This document shows positions 1-9,043 of a stretch of DNA of 64,000 bases, piece by piece. Numbering within the stretch: position 1 is the first letter of the stretch; each line of letters starts with the position of its first letter. Under the pieces are notes generated by a model that was given only the letters and a program-made list of their open reading frames with translations, made no database searches and was not told where the DNA came from. A program made the position numbers and the translations under genes. This DNA comes from Streptococcus mitis. Lineage in GTDB: Bacteria > Bacillota > Bacilli > Lactobacillales > Streptococcaceae. Where the stretch lies: NCBI RefSeq assembly GCF_002096845.1, contig NZ_NCVK01000045.1, positions 1-64,000 on the forward strand, written 5' to 3'.

Positions 1-107
1 AACAGTGTTTTGAGCTGACTTCGTCAGTTCTATCTGCAACCTCAAAACAGTGTTTTGAGCAACCTGCGGCTAGTTTCCTAGTTTGCTCTTTGATTTTCAT
101 TGAGTAT
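1..107 (+). repeat. BOX element, cut by the window edge
   Basis: This is the right part of a BOX repeat: a boxB-like unit (AAAACAGTGTTTTGAG) followed by boxC ending in TTTTCATTGAGTAT. The boxA end is outside the window. It lies just upstream of the sugar-binding lipoprotein gene. The same consensus recurs five more times in the window. Confidence 0.9.
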
Positions 108-158
108 AAGGTCATTACATTGTTTATAAGTTTAAAAATAAAAAAAGGAGTTTTTGTC

Positions 159-1640
159 ATGAAAAACTGGAAAAAATATGCTTTTGCATCTGCTAGTGTA
201 GTCGCTTTGGCTGCTGGTCTCGCTGCTTGTGGAAACCTTTCAGGTAACAAAAAAGCTGCTGACTCAGCTTCAGGTGATAAGACTGTTATCAAAATGTACC
301 AAATCGGTGACAAACCAGATAACTTGGATGAATTGTTAGAAAATGCTAACAAAATCATCGGTGAAAAAGTTGGTGCTAAATTGGATATCCAATATCTTGG
401 ATGGGGTGACTATGATAAGAAAATGTCAGTTATCACATCATCTGGTGAAAACTACGATATCGCATTTGCATCTAACTATGTTGTAAATGCTCAAAAAGGT
501 GCTTATGCTGACTTGACAGAATTGTACAAAAAAGAAGGTAAAGACCTTTACAAAGCACTTGACCCAGCTTACATCAAAGGTAACAGCATTAACGGTAAAA
601 TTTACGCAGTTCCAGTTGCAGCCAACGTTGCATCATCTCAAAACTTCGCCTTCAACGGAACTCTTCTTGCTAAATATGGTATCGATATTTCAGGTGTCAC
701 TTCATACGAAACACTTGAACCAGTCTTGAAACAAATCAAAGAAAAAGCTCCAGATGTAGTGCCATTTGCGGTTACTAAGAACTTCATTCCATCTGATAAC
801 TTTGACTACCCAGTTCCAAATGGACTTCCATTTGTTATCGACCTTGAAGGGGACACTACTAAGATCGTAAACCGTTACGAAGTACCTCGTTTCAAAGAAC
901 ACTTGAAGACTCTTCACAAATTCTATGAAGCTGGATACATTCCAAAAGACGTAGCAACAAGCGATACTTCATTTGACCTTCAACAAGATACTTGGTTCGT
1001 TCGTGAAGAAACAGTAGGACCAGCTGACTACGGTAACAGCTTGCTTTCACGTGTTGCGAACAAAGATATCCAAATCAAACCAATTACTAACTTCATCAAG
1101 AAAAACCAAACAACACAAGTTGCTAACTTTGTCATCTCAAACAACTCTAAGAACAAAGAAAAATCAATGGAAGTGTTGAACCTCTTGAACACTAACCCAG
1201 AACTCTTGAACGGTCTTGTTTACGGTCCAGAAGGCAAGAACTGGGAAAAAATTGAAGGTAAAGAAAACCGTGTTAAAGTCCTTGATGGCTACAAAGGAAA
1301 TACTCACATGGGTGGATGGAACACTGGTAACAACTGGATTCTTTACATCAATGAAAACGTCACAGACCAACAAATCGAAGATTCTAAAAAACAATTGGCT
1401 GAAGCTAAAGAATCTCCAGCGCTTGGATTCATCTTTAACACTGACAATGTGAAATCTGAAATCTCAGCTATCTCTAACACAATGCAACAATTCGATACAG
1501 CTATCAACACTGGTACTGTAGACCCAGACAAAGCTATTCCAGAATTGATGGAAAAATTGAAATCTGAAGGTGCCTACGATAAAGTATTGAATGAAATGCA
1601 AAAACAATACGATGAATTCTTGAAAAACAAAAAATCATAA
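159..1640 (+). CDS. extracellular sugar-binding lipoprotein of an ABC importer (YtcQ/LplA type)
   Basis: Captures an oligosaccharide outside the membrane and hands it to a permease pair, probably encoded just left of the window. The start at 159 is preferred over the open frame from 90 because it has an AAAGGAG ribosome site 8 nt upstream and begins a lipoprotein signal peptide: basic MKNWKK, a hydrophobic stretch, then lipobox LAAC with the modified Cys at residue 24. The mature 470 residues look like a solute-binding protein of the large YtcQ/LplA class with a DUF3502-like C-terminus. Total 493 aa, the usual length. No ATPase or permease gene follows; a terminator does, so this is the last gene of its operon. 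The substrate cannot be told from sequence. Confidence 0.85.
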   Translation: MKNWKKYAFASASVVALAAGLAACGNLSGNKKAADSASGDKTVIKMYQIGDKPDNLDELLENANKIIGEKVGAKLDIQYLGWGDYDKKMSVITSSGENYDIAFASNYVVNAQKGAYADLTELYKKEGKDLYKALDPAYIKGNSINGKIYAVPVAANVASSQNFAFNGTLLAKYGIDISGVTSYETLEPVLKQIKEKAPDVVPFAVTKNFIPSDNFDYPVPNGLPFVIDLEGDTTKIVNRYEVPRFKEHLKTLHKFYEAGYIPKDVATSDTSFDLQQDTWFVREETVGPADYGNSLLSRVANKDIQIKPITNFIKKNQTTQVANFVISNNSKNKEKSMEVLNLLNTNPELLNGLVYGPEGKNWEKIEGKENRVKVLDGYKGNTHMGGWNTGNNWILYINENVTDQQIEDSKKQLAEAKESPALGFIFNTDNVKSEISAISNTMQQFDTAINTGTVDPDKAIPELMEKLKSEGAYDKVLNEMQKQYDEFLKNKKS

Positions 1641-1682
1641 GATCAATTGATTTCGTGTATTCATTCCTAATTCCTAAAAATT

Positions 1683-1728
1683 AAATCACTGTTTTCCTCA
1701 GGCTTATCTGGGGAAGGCAGTGATTTTT
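1683..1728 (+). terminator. terminator of the sugar-binding lipoprotein gene
   Basis: Stem AAATCACTG / CAGTGATTT with an inner helix, followed by a T run, 42 nt after the stop codon. Confidence 0.8.
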
Positions 1729-1909
1729 AATTTTCAAAGAACAGTATTTGTGTAGTTAATGGACTGATTTAGGTTGCTATGGCTAATCTGATTGATTACG
1801 TAAAAGTGGTTTTTTAAAGATATAGTATATTGAATCTAGAATAGTATGCCGCGATTGCTAAAACATTTCTAGGCATTAATTTGACTTTCCTAATCGATTT
1901 GTTCATATC

Positions 1910-2296
1910 TTATTTCAATTTGTTATAAATGCCATCTAAATATGAGTGAATTTCTTGTCGTATAGATTGTAAAGAATAATTTCTAGTTGTATCAACGACA
2001 CCGAATATTCTGTAATGACTACGGAAAAGTTTATCATAATCAATATCACTCCCTATGATGATAATGTGGGCAAATTCAGAATGGAGTCGTATATCTTCGA
2101 TATAAGAATACATTGTATCTGAAGATAAAAACATTGATTTTATGATAAAATAGGTAGTAGTGTTATAGAAATAGATGATACGCCTAGAGGCTATAATTCT
2201 AGTTTTTGTTGATATGTTTTCTTTAATATAAGAATTGATATCATTTGTGATGATGTATCCTAATAATGAAAAATGTAGAATTTGAATTGTATCCAT
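1910..2296 (-). CDS. blpT: BlpT-like protein of the bacteriocin locus
   Basis: A 128-aa protein without signal peptide or clear membrane segment, reading MDTIQILHFSLLGYI at its start. The ribosome site GAGGAG precedes the ATG. It is divergent from blpS, and its own promoter carries a BlpR-type box pair mirroring that of blpS. I assign blpT from this position at the left end of blp, the size, and general resemblance. Its biochemical role is not established; in pneumococcus it belongs to the Blp regulon and has been linked to competition phenotypes. No catalytic motif is visible. Confidence 0.65.
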   Translation of the reverse strand: MDTIQILHFSLLGYIITNDINSYIKENISTKTRIIASRRIIYFYNTTTYFIIKSMFLSSDTMYSYIEDIRLHSEFAHIIIIGSDIDYDKLFRSHYRIFGVVDTTRNYSLQSIRQEIHSYLDGIYNKLK

Positions 2297-2313
2297 ATTT
2301 CTCCTCTTGCTAT

Positions 2314-2380
2314 ATCATATCAAAAACATCCGATAGAAGATATCGAAATCTTAGATTGTATAAATTTTAGCATGAAATGT
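2314..2380 (-). promoter_or_regulatory. BlpR-box promoter of blpT
   Basis: Read on the minus strand: ACATTTCATG (2380-2371), 11 nt, ACAATCTAAG (2359-2350), then 30 nt and an extended -10 TGATATGAT (hexamer 2319-2314). The boxes start 21 bp apart, the arrangement expected for a LytTR dimer. The geometry is identical to the blpS promoter facing the other way. Confidence 0.75.
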
Positions 2381-2389
2381 TGAAAAATA

Positions 2390-2456
2390 ACCATTTATGA
2401 TAACTCAGATACCTTTTAAGATTTTTTCAATCATAGGATACTAGTTTTGATATGAT
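2390..2456 (+). promoter_or_regulatory. BlpR-box promoter of blpSRH
   Basis: ACCATTTATG (2390-2399), 11 nt, ACCTTTTAAG (2411-2420), then 30 nt to an extended -10 TGATATGAT (hexamer 2451-2456). This predicts autoregulation of the regulator operon by phosphorylated BlpR. Confidence 0.8.
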
Positions 2457-2479
2457 ATAGGAGAGTAAGGAGGAAAAAT

Positions 2480-2827
2480 ATGCAAGAATATATTTTAAGC
2501 CAAGGTAGAGCAGTTGTTAAAGTGCCTCATTCTAAGGTTTACTATGTGACAACACATCCTACGAAGGCACATGCTGTTATTTTTATTACAGCTGATGGAG
2601 TATTTGAGAAGTATATGAGCCTAGCTAAAGTTGAGGAAATGAGTCTGGGTAAATTGTTTAGGTGTCATAGAAAGTTTCTTGTGAACTTATCCAAAGTAAT
2701 AGGATTGAAGTATGAAACGAAGACCATTTTATTTATGGATGAAAGAGTATCAGATATTATCTGCTCTAGAAGGTATTTTAAAACTGTAAAAGAAAGATGG
2801 TTAAATACAAAAGGAGACGAGAAATGA
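2480..2827 (+). CDS. blpS: BlpS, stand-alone LytTR DNA-binding protein
   Basis: A 115-aa protein that is essentially one LytTR domain (about residues 10-110), with the family pattern of a central CHRKFLVNLSKV strand-helix and a C-terminal SRRYFKTVKERW. It lacks a receiver domain. The AAGGAGG site sits 6 nt before the ATG. It is the first gene of blpS-blpR-blpH, and its stop codon overlaps the blpR start (ATGA), so translation is probably coupled. It should bind the same boxes as BlpR and modulate its output; that role is inferred. Confidence 0.85.
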   Translation: MQEYILSQGRAVVKVPHSKVYYVTTHPTKAHAVIFITADGVFEKYMSLAKVEEMSLGKLFRCHRKFLVNLSKVIGLKYETKTILFMDERVSDIICSRRYFKTVKERWLNTKGDEK

Positions 2828-3573
2828 ATATCTTTATATTAGAGGATGATTTTGTACAGCAAACTAGGATGGAAAATCTGGTGCATGATATTTTAGAGAA
2901 GAATAATTGGGAAATAAAGCACTGTGGTGTTTATGGTAAACCGAATCAATTGTTAGAAGATATGATTGAACGTGGAGGTCATCAACTTTTCTTTTTAGAT
3001 ATTGAAATTAAAAACGATGTTAGAAAAGGGTTAGATATTGCTTTGGAAATCAGAGATAGGGATCCAAATGCAGTCATTGTCTTTGTAACAACTCATTCAG
3101 AATTTATGCCTGTTAGTTTTCAATATCAAGTATCAGCTTTAGATTTTATTGATAAGGAATTACCTGAAAGTGCTTTTAGGGAACGTGTGGAAAAGGCAAT
3201 CGCTTATGTTCACAAGAATAAACATCAACTAATGGCTGAAGATTCTTTTGTGTTTACAAATTCTAAAGCACTCGTTCAGGTTCCGTTTTCGGATTTGCTT
3301 TATATAGAAACGTCAATGATTCCTCATAAGCTAGTTCTTTATACTATGAGAGAAAGAATAGAGTTTTACGGTAAAATTTCTGATATATTGAGGCAAGAAC
3401 CAAGATTGGTTCAGTGTCATCGTTCTTTTATTGTGAATCCTTATAATATCTCCTCAATAGATAAGGAAGAAAAACTAGTCTATTTGAAGAACGGGTCAAG
3501 TTGCCTAGTATCTAGGTTAAAAATGAGGGCATTGCTGAATATAGTTAAAGATTTACATGATAGTAAGGAGTAG
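2824..3573 (+). CDS. blpR: BlpR response regulator (receiver + LytTR)
   Basis: Response regulator of the Blp quorum-sensing pair, 249 aa. The start at 2824 (AAAGGAG, MNIFILEDD) is preferred over the in-frame 2797, which would run deep into blpS. The receiver domain occupies about residues 1-125: acidic pocket Glu7-Asp8-Asp9 and phospho-acceptor Asp59 in FFLDIEI. The LytTR domain occupies about 145-245, with QCHRSFIVNPYNI. It is expected to be phosphorylated by BlpH after BlpC is sensed, and then to bind the paired boxes described upstream of blpT, blpS, blpA and both peptide genes. Confidence 0.9.
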   Translation: MNIFILEDDFVQQTRMENLVHDILEKNNWEIKHCGVYGKPNQLLEDMIERGGHQLFFLDIEIKNDVRKGLDIALEIRDRDPNAVIVFVTTHSEFMPVSFQYQVSALDFIDKELPESAFRERVEKAIAYVHKNKHQLMAEDSFVFTNSKALVQVPFSDLLYIETSMIPHKLVLYTMRERIEFYGKISDILRQEPRLVQCHRSFIVNPYNISSIDKEEKLVYLKNGSSCLVSRLKMRALLNIVKDLHDSKE

Positions 3574-3576
3574 TAA

Positions 3577-4911
3577 ATGTCTTTTGTGTTAGTATCTTTG
3601 AATTTTTACATACTTTTATTTCTTCATGCAAAAATTTATGGCTATCAATTGACTATAAAGAGATCTTTAGAGTTATTGCTTTTCTATTTTTTATTAGAGT
3701 TTTTACTTTTCATCTTGATTAAGGTGTTCTATATCTCTGTTGTTATTACAGTACTAGATTATCCCATCTTTTTTATTATCTACACATTGTTGTTGGATAA
3801 AAAGAAATATAGTCTGATATCGACACTTTTTTATGCTCTGTTTCCTATCACATTTTGGTCGATTATCTATGATTTTTTTGTTGATTTTATTATTCCTAAT
3901 TTTGCTAGTTTAACAGAAATATATGTTTATTACGATGCTACAATTTTCTCAATTTTAGCAAGTCTCCTATCTTTGCTTATAATAAAAGTTTTTCAGTATG
4001 ATTTTAGCTATTTAAGAAGTAAAGTGTTGGATAAACATCTAGATCAAATAATGAGGCTTACTAATGCTGCAATGTTGGGGTATTTTCTCCTTATTCCTTT
4101 TATTGGTTACATTAAAAATAGTCTGAATTTATCTGTAAATCATTATCAAGGAGCTATAACTGCAATCTATTTCTTTTTATTTATCTATTTTGTCAATATA
4201 CTGGACAGAAATGTACGTGAGGAATTGCAAAAAGATTTAGTACTTCAAAAAGAGATTCAACTTCAAAATCTTAATAGCTATAGTAAACAAGTAGAAGGGC
4301 TTTATCAAGAGGTTAGAAGCTTTAGGCATGATTATGCAAATATTTTAACAAGTTTAAAGATAGGGATAGATCGCAAAGATATTGATTTAGTTGCTCAAAT
4401 TTATGACAGTGTCCTGAAAGATTCGGGGAAAAATTTAAAAGATACAAAATTTGATGTAGTGAGATTGAGAAACATAGAGGATTTATCCTTGAAGAGTTTA
4501 TTAATCTCAAAATTATCCGAGGCTCAGAGTTTACTAGTGCCAGTTTCTTTGGAAATAGAAAAACCAATTGCTATCAAAAAGATTGAGGGAATTGATTTTT
4601 TAACAGTTGTTTCTATATTGTTAGATAACGCGATAGAGGCCGCTACAAGCGCCGCTATCGAGGAACCTCTAAGTGTTTGTTTTTTTGAAGATATGAGAAA
4701 TAATAAGCAAGTTTTGATTATCCAAAATCCTACTCTAGATAGAGAGATTGATGTTACAAAAATATTTGAGAGAGGAATGTCATCTAAAGGGCAGAATAGA
4801 GGAGTTGGTTTGTCTAATGTTAATAGTATTTTAACGAAATACCCAAATATCATTCTAAAAACTACAAGTTCTAATTTTAGATTTAAACAAGTCTTAGAGA
4901 TAGAAGTATAG
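3577..4911 (+). CDS. blpH: BlpH histidine kinase, pheromone receptor
   Basis: A 444-aa membrane kinase of the HPK10 (ComD/AgrC) family. The N-terminal ~210 residues form about six hydrophobic segments, the expected pheromone-sensing part. A coiled linker follows, then the H-box SFRHDYANIL with His251, N-box ILLDNAIEA (Asn351) and G-box RGVGLSN near 410. There is no separate D/F box, as usual in this family. It starts 3 nt after blpR with AAGGAG. The sensor half should match the BlpC variant encoded on the opposite strand just downstream. Confidence 0.9.
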   Translation: MSFVLVSLNFYILLFLHAKIYGYQLTIKRSLELLLFYFLLEFLLFILIKVFYISVVITVLDYPIFFIIYTLLLDKKKYSLISTLFYALFPITFWSIIYDFFVDFIIPNFASLTEIYVYYDATIFSILASLLSLLIIKVFQYDFSYLRSKVLDKHLDQIMRLTNAAMLGYFLLIPFIGYIKNSLNLSVNHYQGAITAIYFFLFIYFVNILDRNVREELQKDLVLQKEIQLQNLNSYSKQVEGLYQEVRSFRHDYANILTSLKIGIDRKDIDLVAQIYDSVLKDSGKNLKDTKFDVVRLRNIEDLSLKSLLISKLSEAQSLLVPVSLEIEKPIAIKKIEGIDFLTVVSILLDNAIEAATSAAIEEPLSVCFFEDMRNNKQVLIIQNPTLDREIDVTKIFERGMSSKGQNRGVGLSNVNSILTKYPNIILKTTSSNFRFKQVLEIEV

Positions 4912-4953
4912 GTTGGGATGGGTGACTTGTATCTTCTATAATCTTTTCATGCT

Positions 4954-5001
4954 AAAACGCATAGTATCAGTTCATTCTGAAATCTGATATTATGCGTTTT
5001 T
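4954..5001. terminator. bidirectional terminator between blpH and blpC
   Basis: Long inverted repeat AAAACGCATAGTATCAG / CTGATATTATGCGTTTT around a 13-nt loop, T-rich on the plus side and ending in TTTT on the minus side. It can end the rightward blpSRH and leftward blpABC transcripts. Confidence 0.8.
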
Positions 5002-5017
5002 ATAATTCTATAGATTT

Positions 5018-5158
5018 TTATGGTTTGAAAGTAGTCCGTAATTTTAATGGTGTTATTATAGTTTCATATAGTTCTTCCCACAATCCTCCACCTGTAATTT
5101 GGTTGAGTTCGGTAGTTGTTAGTTCTTGAAATGAAGTTAGGTTTTGTTTCTTATCCAT
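5018..5158 (-). CDS. blpC: BlpC peptide pheromone precursor
   Basis: A 46-codon gene. The precursor begins MDKKQNLTSFQELTTTE and has a double-glycine leader ending NQITGG at residue 24; this matches the BlpC leader as I remember it. Export and cleavage by BlpA would release a 22-residue peptide that begins GLWEELYETIITPLK and ends TTFKP. An AAAGGAG site precedes the ATG. It lies 56 nt after blpB on the same strand, the standard blpA-blpB-blpC order. The mature part shares only its first residues with the pherotypes I recall, so this is probably a distinct pherotype. The peptide should activate BlpH. Confidence 0.9.
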   Translation of the reverse strand: MDKKQNLTSFQELTTTELNQITGGGLWEELYETIITPLKLRTTFKP

Positions 5159-5214
5159 GTTACAATTCTCCTTTTTGATAAGATAATAAATAGTTATAGA
5201 GTGTTATCTGAAAA

Positions 5215-6576
5215 TTAATCAGAATGGGTTAAAATTTTATCTTTGAAATAATCAAAATATGTTTTCTTTGCAGTTACACTAGTGACGCGACCTTGTAAGC
5301 CGTATTGGATGAGTTTACTATCCTCATTAGATAGTTTTGCAAGAGCGGTTAATTTAAAGAGATTACCTTGCTCTGTTCTGGTAGGAGTTTGATCAATTGT
5401 TTGAAGTTGACCGATGATGGTAATGCCGTGATTTCCAATCTTCTCCAGTTTTAATCTTACAGTTTGTCCTTTATCTAGTAGAGGTAGATAGTCAGAAGAT
5501 ACGTAGTAAGTGATTAGTACTTCTCTTGTATCTGTGATGACAGGGAATATTTGAGCAATTTCTGTACCAGTTGGAATTCTATTTTTACCTTCAAATTCGC
5601 TGTTCAGATGAACGATACCTTTACTTGGAGCGGTTAAAGTATTGTTTTCTAAGCGCTGTGTCGCTTGATCTAGTTGTACTTTTAATTCTGTTAATTGATT
5701 CTCCACGGTTAGTTGTTGCTGAGAAGCTGTCTGTAAAAACTGAGTGCGGAGTACTTCAATTTTAGTTTCTAAACTATTGTCATAAGTTGCTACACTTCCG
5801 ATACCAGCTTGCTGAATTTTGAGGCTTGCGATAGATGATTCAAGACCTGCAATACTTTGATTAATTTGAGATAAAAATGGCTCCTCTGCAGTTCCTTGTG
5901 TTTGTCCTTGTGAGGCTACAAGATAACGATTCAAAATTGACTGGTGTGGATTGCTAGTTGGTAAGCGAGCCCTTTTATTTATGATAGCATCTCTCAACTC
6001 TTGATATTCTCCAATTTGTTGTTGAACTTTTGTAATTTCTTGTTCAATAGCTGATGAACTGCTATTGGCAAGATTGGCTTGATTTGAAACCTCAGTGTTA
6101 GTCTTTGTGATACCCAGTTCAATATCATGGGATTGTTTAGTAAAATTCCTAAAGGTATTATGGTAGCCAAATTCATCCTCGCCAGAAAAAAGATCAGTCG
6201 CTTTTTCTAAGCTTTGTTTCAAAATTCCAAGTCCTTCTTTTTGCTTCTCAAGTCTTTGTAATTGAGTTTCTAAGGCAGTTTTCTGACTTTCTTCCATTGT
6301 TTCAGAGTATTTGATGAGTAAGTCCCCTTTTTCAACTACTTGATTTGCCACTAAATGATTAGCAAGGATAGGATTATCACTTGTTGACTGAATAGATGCA
6401 ATGACACTTGTAGGGGCGATTTCTCCTTGGGAAGTGACAGTAATTTCTTTTGTGGCAACAAGGGAGAAAATCAAGATGAAAGTAAGTAGTAATGAAAGAG
6501 GTATAATTAACACTGTCGCATAGTTATGGTAACGTCTCTGATAAAACTCGACGCTTCTAAAAAGATTAGGATTCAT
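5215..6576 (-). CDS. blpB: BlpB, exporter accessory protein (HlyD family)
   Basis: A 453-aa membrane-fusion-type partner of the BlpA peptidase-exporter. It has a short cytoplasmic N-terminus, one membrane segment (about residues 22-42), a barrel start (TVTSQGEIAPTSVIASI), a long coiled-coil hairpin (about 100-310), and a second barrel half ending near 440. The start is 10 nt after blpA, so they are co-transcribed. Length matches ComB/BlpB. It appears intact, whereas blpA/blpB are often broken in pneumococci. Confidence 0.9.
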   Translation of the reverse strand: MNPNLFRSVEFYQRRYHNYATVLIIPLSLLLTFILIFSLVATKEITVTSQGEIAPTSVIASIQSTSDNPILANHLVANQVVEKGDLLIKYSETMEESQKTALETQLQRLEKQKEGLGILKQSLEKATDLFSGEDEFGYHNTFRNFTKQSHDIELGITKTNTEVSNQANLANSSSSAIEQEITKVQQQIGEYQELRDAIINKRARLPTSNPHQSILNRYLVASQGQTQGTAEEPFLSQINQSIAGLESSIASLKIQQAGIGSVATYDNSLETKIEVLRTQFLQTASQQQLTVENQLTELKVQLDQATQRLENNTLTAPSKGIVHLNSEFEGKNRIPTGTEIAQIFPVITDTREVLITYYVSSDYLPLLDKGQTVRLKLEKIGNHGITIIGQLQTIDQTPTRTEQGNLFKLTALAKLSNEDSKLIQYGLQGRVTSVTAKKTYFDYFKDKILTHSD

Positions 6577-6586
6577 GACATTCTCC

Positions 6587-8740
6587 TTATTTATTGAACA
6601 GATGATGGTAGAAACCTTGCGCCTGCATTAACTCTTGGTGGCTACCAACTTCAATGATTTTCCCCTGGTCAAGAACAATGACACGGTTGGTTCGTTCGGC
6701 TATACTGAGACGATGGGCTACAAAGAGAATGGTTTTATCAGTTAGGGACATAAGATTATCTATAACTTTTTTCTCAGTCAAGACATCAAGACCGCTAGTA
6801 GCTTCATCTAGTATTAGAACAGGAGCTTTAGTTAAAAGAGCACGAGCGAGAGCGATTCGTTGCTTTTGTCCTCCTGATAGACCGGCTCCATCAGAGAGCT
6901 GAGTTTGATAGCCCATAGGCATTCTTTCAATGTCTTGACGGATTTCAGCTAATTCACAAGCTCTTAGAATATCTTCTTGGCTAATCATATGATTACCACC
7001 CAAGGTTAAGTTTTCCAAAATAGAGCCATTAAAGATATAGGCTTGTTGGGGTAGGTAATTAATATGACGGCGCAAGACTTTTTTATCAATGTTTTTAATA
7101 TCCTGATGATTGATGGAAATATGTCCTTTGTAGGGTTCAAAGAAATTGACAATCATTTTGGCTAAAGTTGTTTTACCAGAACCACTAACTCCAACTAGGC
7201 TAACCTTATCTCCTTGTTTAATCGTGAGATTAATATCTGTTAAGGTATCTCGTCCAAAACCATACTTATAAGAAAGATCATCAAATTCAATATCGCCCAT
7301 CAAAAAATGTGAATGAACAGGGTTTTCTTGAACTTGAAATTCAGATTCGACTAGATAGACTTCGTTCAAACGGTTATTAGCGACCTTCGCAGATTGGAGT
7401 TTGGTTTGGAGGTTGATAATATTTTCCATAGGAGTTGTAAAGTAAGAAAGAAGTGTGTTAAAGGTAATCAGCTGACCGATAGAAATTTTACTTGACATGA
7501 CTAATTGAGCGCCAAACCATAGGATAAGGATATTCAGAACTAATTTTGTTCCCTGCTTTAAACTCGTTTGTAAAATAGAATATTTACTGAGCTTAAAGGA
7601 TTTTTCCAAATAATCTACAAATTCGCTGTCTATATTTTGATAGCGATTTTCTTCACTCGTGAGCGACTTTATAGTTTCAATCCCGTTGATATCTTCAATG
7701 ATGGCAGAGCTAACCATAGAATTACTTTGCATGACATCATGGTTCATTTTTTCGAAAGGCTTCATAAAAGAAAAGATGATGAACATGTATATAGGAATAG
7801 AAATAAGAGAAAGAAGGAAGAGATTAGAGTTTTGTGCCAGTAAGACGCCTCCTACAAGAATCAGAATAGAAACATCCAGAAAAAGAGAAAGAATGGTAGA
7901 AGCCAAGGCATCTATAATAGAGTTAGCATCTGTGAACCGTGAAATGATTTCTCCTGTACGACGTGTCGCAAAGAAAGACATAGGAAGTTCAAAAATATGG
8001 CGGATATAGGATAAAATCACATCAATGCTTAATCTCTGACTCAGAATAGTTAGGAGATAATCTCGGGAGAAACTCATGACTTGCTGGAGGATATAGGTTA
8101 TAACCAGACCAACTGAGATGATTCCTAAAGTTGATTTCATCTGATTTGGAATGTATTCATCCAAGATTCCTTGGAGATAATAAGAACCACCGATATTGAT
8201 AATAGTGACCAATAAGCTTGAGAGAACAATGTAAGCAATGAGAGATTTTTGTTTGAAAATCAGAGGAAGGAAGCTTAGTAGACCATTCTTTTTATCTTTA
8301 TGGGGTTGATAGCTGGGTTTGGGAGCTATAAAAATAGCTACTCCAGTCCATTCAGAGAAAAAGCGTTCTTTTGACATTTTGGTGATTTTTACAGAAGGGT
8401 CAGGATCACCAATAACCAGATAGTCTTTCTTTGTTTGATAGACAACATAGTAATGTTGGAGTTTTCCTTCTTTGTTAACGTGAACGATAAATGGATAGGG
8501 GACATCACTCATGTCAAAGAGCGTTTTATCTGCTTGAACAGGTCTTGTTTCAAAGCCCATTTCATCAGCGGCTTTTACAATGCCAAGAGCAGTTGTCCCT
8601 TCCTTATTGGTCTTTGCAAGTTCTCTCAAGTGAGCTAGAGAAAAATCTGAACCATAGAATTTAGCAATCGAGGCTAAGGCAGCGACACCGCAGTCTCTAG
8701 CATCTATTTGAGGAACAAATGTACGTTTATAAGAAGTCAT
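6587..8740 (-). CDS. blpA: BlpA, C39 peptidase / ABC exporter of double-glycine peptides
   Basis: Cleaves double-glycine leaders and exports the mature peptides (BlpC and the bacteriocins). Start at 8740: AAAGGA lies 7 nt upstream, while an in-frame TTG at 8746 would be too close to that site. Domains: C39 peptidase about 1-140 with Cys17 (DARDCG), His96 (LQHYYVVY) and Asp112 (VIGDPDPS); six-helix ABC membrane domain about 160-450; ATPase with Walker A GVSGSGKTT, signature LSGGQKQR and Walker B LILDEATSGLD. 717 aa, full length. An intact BlpA means this strain should be able to export its own pheromone rather than only eavesdrop. Confidence 0.92.
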   Translation of the reverse strand: MTSYKRTFVPQIDARDCGVAALASIAKFYGSDFSLAHLRELAKTNKEGTTALGIVKAADEMGFETRPVQADKTLFDMSDVPYPFIVHVNKEGKLQHYYVVYQTKKDYLVIGDPDPSVKITKMSKERFFSEWTGVAIFIAPKPSYQPHKDKKNGLLSFLPLIFKQKSLIAYIVLSSLLVTIINIGGSYYLQGILDEYIPNQMKSTLGIISVGLVITYILQQVMSFSRDYLLTILSQRLSIDVILSYIRHIFELPMSFFATRRTGEIISRFTDANSIIDALASTILSLFLDVSILILVGGVLLAQNSNLFLLSLISIPIYMFIIFSFMKPFEKMNHDVMQSNSMVSSAIIEDINGIETIKSLTSEENRYQNIDSEFVDYLEKSFKLSKYSILQTSLKQGTKLVLNILILWFGAQLVMSSKISIGQLITFNTLLSYFTTPMENIINLQTKLQSAKVANNRLNEVYLVESEFQVQENPVHSHFLMGDIEFDDLSYKYGFGRDTLTDINLTIKQGDKVSLVGVSGSGKTTLAKMIVNFFEPYKGHISINHQDIKNIDKKVLRRHINYLPQQAYIFNGSILENLTLGGNHMISQEDILRACELAEIRQDIERMPMGYQTQLSDGAGLSGGQKQRIALARALLTKAPVLILDEATSGLDVLTEKKVIDNLMSLTDKTILFVAHRLSIAERTNRVIVLDQGKIIEVGSHQELMQAQGFYHHLFNK

Positions 8741-8771
8741 TGGCAATTCCTTTCATATAGTGGATAGGTCT

Positions 8772-8839
8772 ATTATGCCAAACTTTACTAAAAAACTTCT
8801 TGCTAAATCGTAAATGGTATTTATATTGTCATGAACAGT
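8772..8839 (-). promoter_or_regulatory. BlpR-box promoter of blpABC
   Basis: Minus strand: ACTGTTCATG (8839-8830), 11 nt, ACCATTTACG (8818-8809), 31 nt, then TGG-CATAAT with hexamer 8777-8772. The repeat phase is the same 21 bp as in the other blp promoters. This is the weakest -10 match of the set. Confidence 0.7.
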
Positions 8840-8925
8840 AATTTTTATTAAGTAAGATTAAGCATTGCTTTTTATAGTTGATGATAGTATATATTAGTTT
8901 TAGGCTTTGATAAAATTTATTAAAA

Positions 8926-8992
8926 ACATTTCGTGATGAAAAAAAGACATTTTATGATTTTAAAAAATGATATTAGTTAATTATGATATATT
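8926..8992 (+). promoter_or_regulatory. BlpR-box promoter of the first bacteriocin operon
   Basis: ACATTTCGTG (8926-8935), 11 nt, ACATTTTATG (8947-8956), 30 nt, extended -10 TGATATATT (hexamer 8987-8992). The leader that follows (AAGGTTGCAACA, 9003-9014) is shared with the second bacteriocin promoter region. Confidence 0.8.
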
Positions 8993-9043
8993 GATGTTGT
9001 CAAGGTTGCAACAAGACAAAAATAAAAAAAGGAGGTATTCATC

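Noticed and set aside
1790-1909. AT-rich stretch with ATAGTATATTGAATCTAGAATAG, reminiscent of an IS or RUP end
   Set aside because: I cannot recall a definite element with this end, there is no visible terminal repeat pair or transposase trace, and the gap is short.
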